NCBI GenBank assembly: GCA_014529385.2
Contig: CM043960.1
Location: forward strand, 120,883,043 to 120,947,042
DNA length: 64,000 nucleotides
Direction: 5' to 3'
From: Adiantum capillus-veneris
Lineage: Eukaryota > Streptophyta > Polypodiopsida > Polypodiales > Pteridaceae
Below, piece by piece: positions 63,901-64,000 of the stretch. Every line of letters starts with the position of its first letter. The first letter of the stretch is position 1. The notes beneath the pieces are model-generated. The model made no database searches, was not told the DNA's origin, and worked only from the letters and a program-made list of their open reading frames with translations. The translations under genes and the position numbers were made by a program.

Positions 63901-64000
63901 CAGATATTCTTGTGAACCCAAGTGTATACAAATGACTTTCAATACATGAAGTTTATTGAGCTCATTTGTCAATTGTGCCCTGTGAAAAAGTGTGCTTGAA
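63901..64000. other. Downstream of gene A, element 3
   Basis: 100 bp of AT-rich DNA at the window edge, perhaps the 3'-UTR of gene A. No further feature seen. Confidence 0.4.

Larger units (their letters stand above)
62126..64000 (+). mobile_element. Element 3: left end of a third H3-family transposon
   Basis: Begins with the family's terminal repeat inside the Tat integrase and carries gene A in the same position and orientation as element 2. It runs off the window end, so whether it has gene B, H3 and a transposase cannot be seen. Confidence 0.75.

Overview
The window looks like transposon-packed, AT-rich nuclear DNA of a land plant. I see no convincing host gene. The evidence for a plant is: Ty3/gypsy LTR elements with plant-type primer sites (initiator tRNA-Met and tRNA-Asp), an integrase that carries a chromodomain, an element with a second RNase H (the plant Tat lineage), spliced TATA-box genes, and a nuclear piece of mitochondrial nad7. 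The nad7 piece carries TGA and TAA where Arg/Ser codons are expected. That would fit a lineage with U-to-C RNA editing (fern, lycophyte or hornwort), but simple decay explains it as well, so 'fern-like' is only a guess.

Layout. 1-3.6 kb: T-rich intergenic DNA with a compound microsatellite and a short broken coding stretch. 3.7-9.3 kb: three copies of a roughly 1.65-kb pyrimidine-rich unit, partly in tandem, with tRNA-like (SINE-like) fragments between them. 9.7 kb: nad7 fragment. 10.1-15.3 kb: an old, heavily mutated gypsy element. 15.65-22.54 kb: element 1, a partial DNA transposon. 22.54-36.07 kb: a broken chromovirus with an inverted duplicate of its own middle. It is split by a complete young gag-protease LTR element (26033-34969) with a 5-bp target duplication. 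36.07-45.17 kb: element 2, a complete 9.1-kb DNA transposon. 45.96-54.54 kb: a chromovirus with a 4.16-kb LTR and most of pol missing. About 56-62.13 kb: a Tat-lineage gypsy element. 62.13 kb to the end: element 3, the left end of a third DNA transposon, inserted in the Tat integrase.

The most interesting content is the DNA transposon family (elements 1-3). Its ends share a terminal inverted repeat beginning CATTAGGAAA. Element 2 is laid out as gene A > gene B > palindrome < histone H3 < transposase-like gene; element 1 has the same order inverted. The H3 gene is intact in element 1 (298 aa). It starts with the H3 tail residues ARTKQTA, has a long disordered arm in place of the rest of the tail, and ends with a full H3 histone fold. 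Genes A and B match no family I recognise and are conserved between copies together with their introns. The transposase-like gene has a plausible D, D, E triad and a Cys pair. I propose that this is a self-contained mobile system that carries its own chromatin protein. The role is inference; the gene content and order can be read directly from the sequence.
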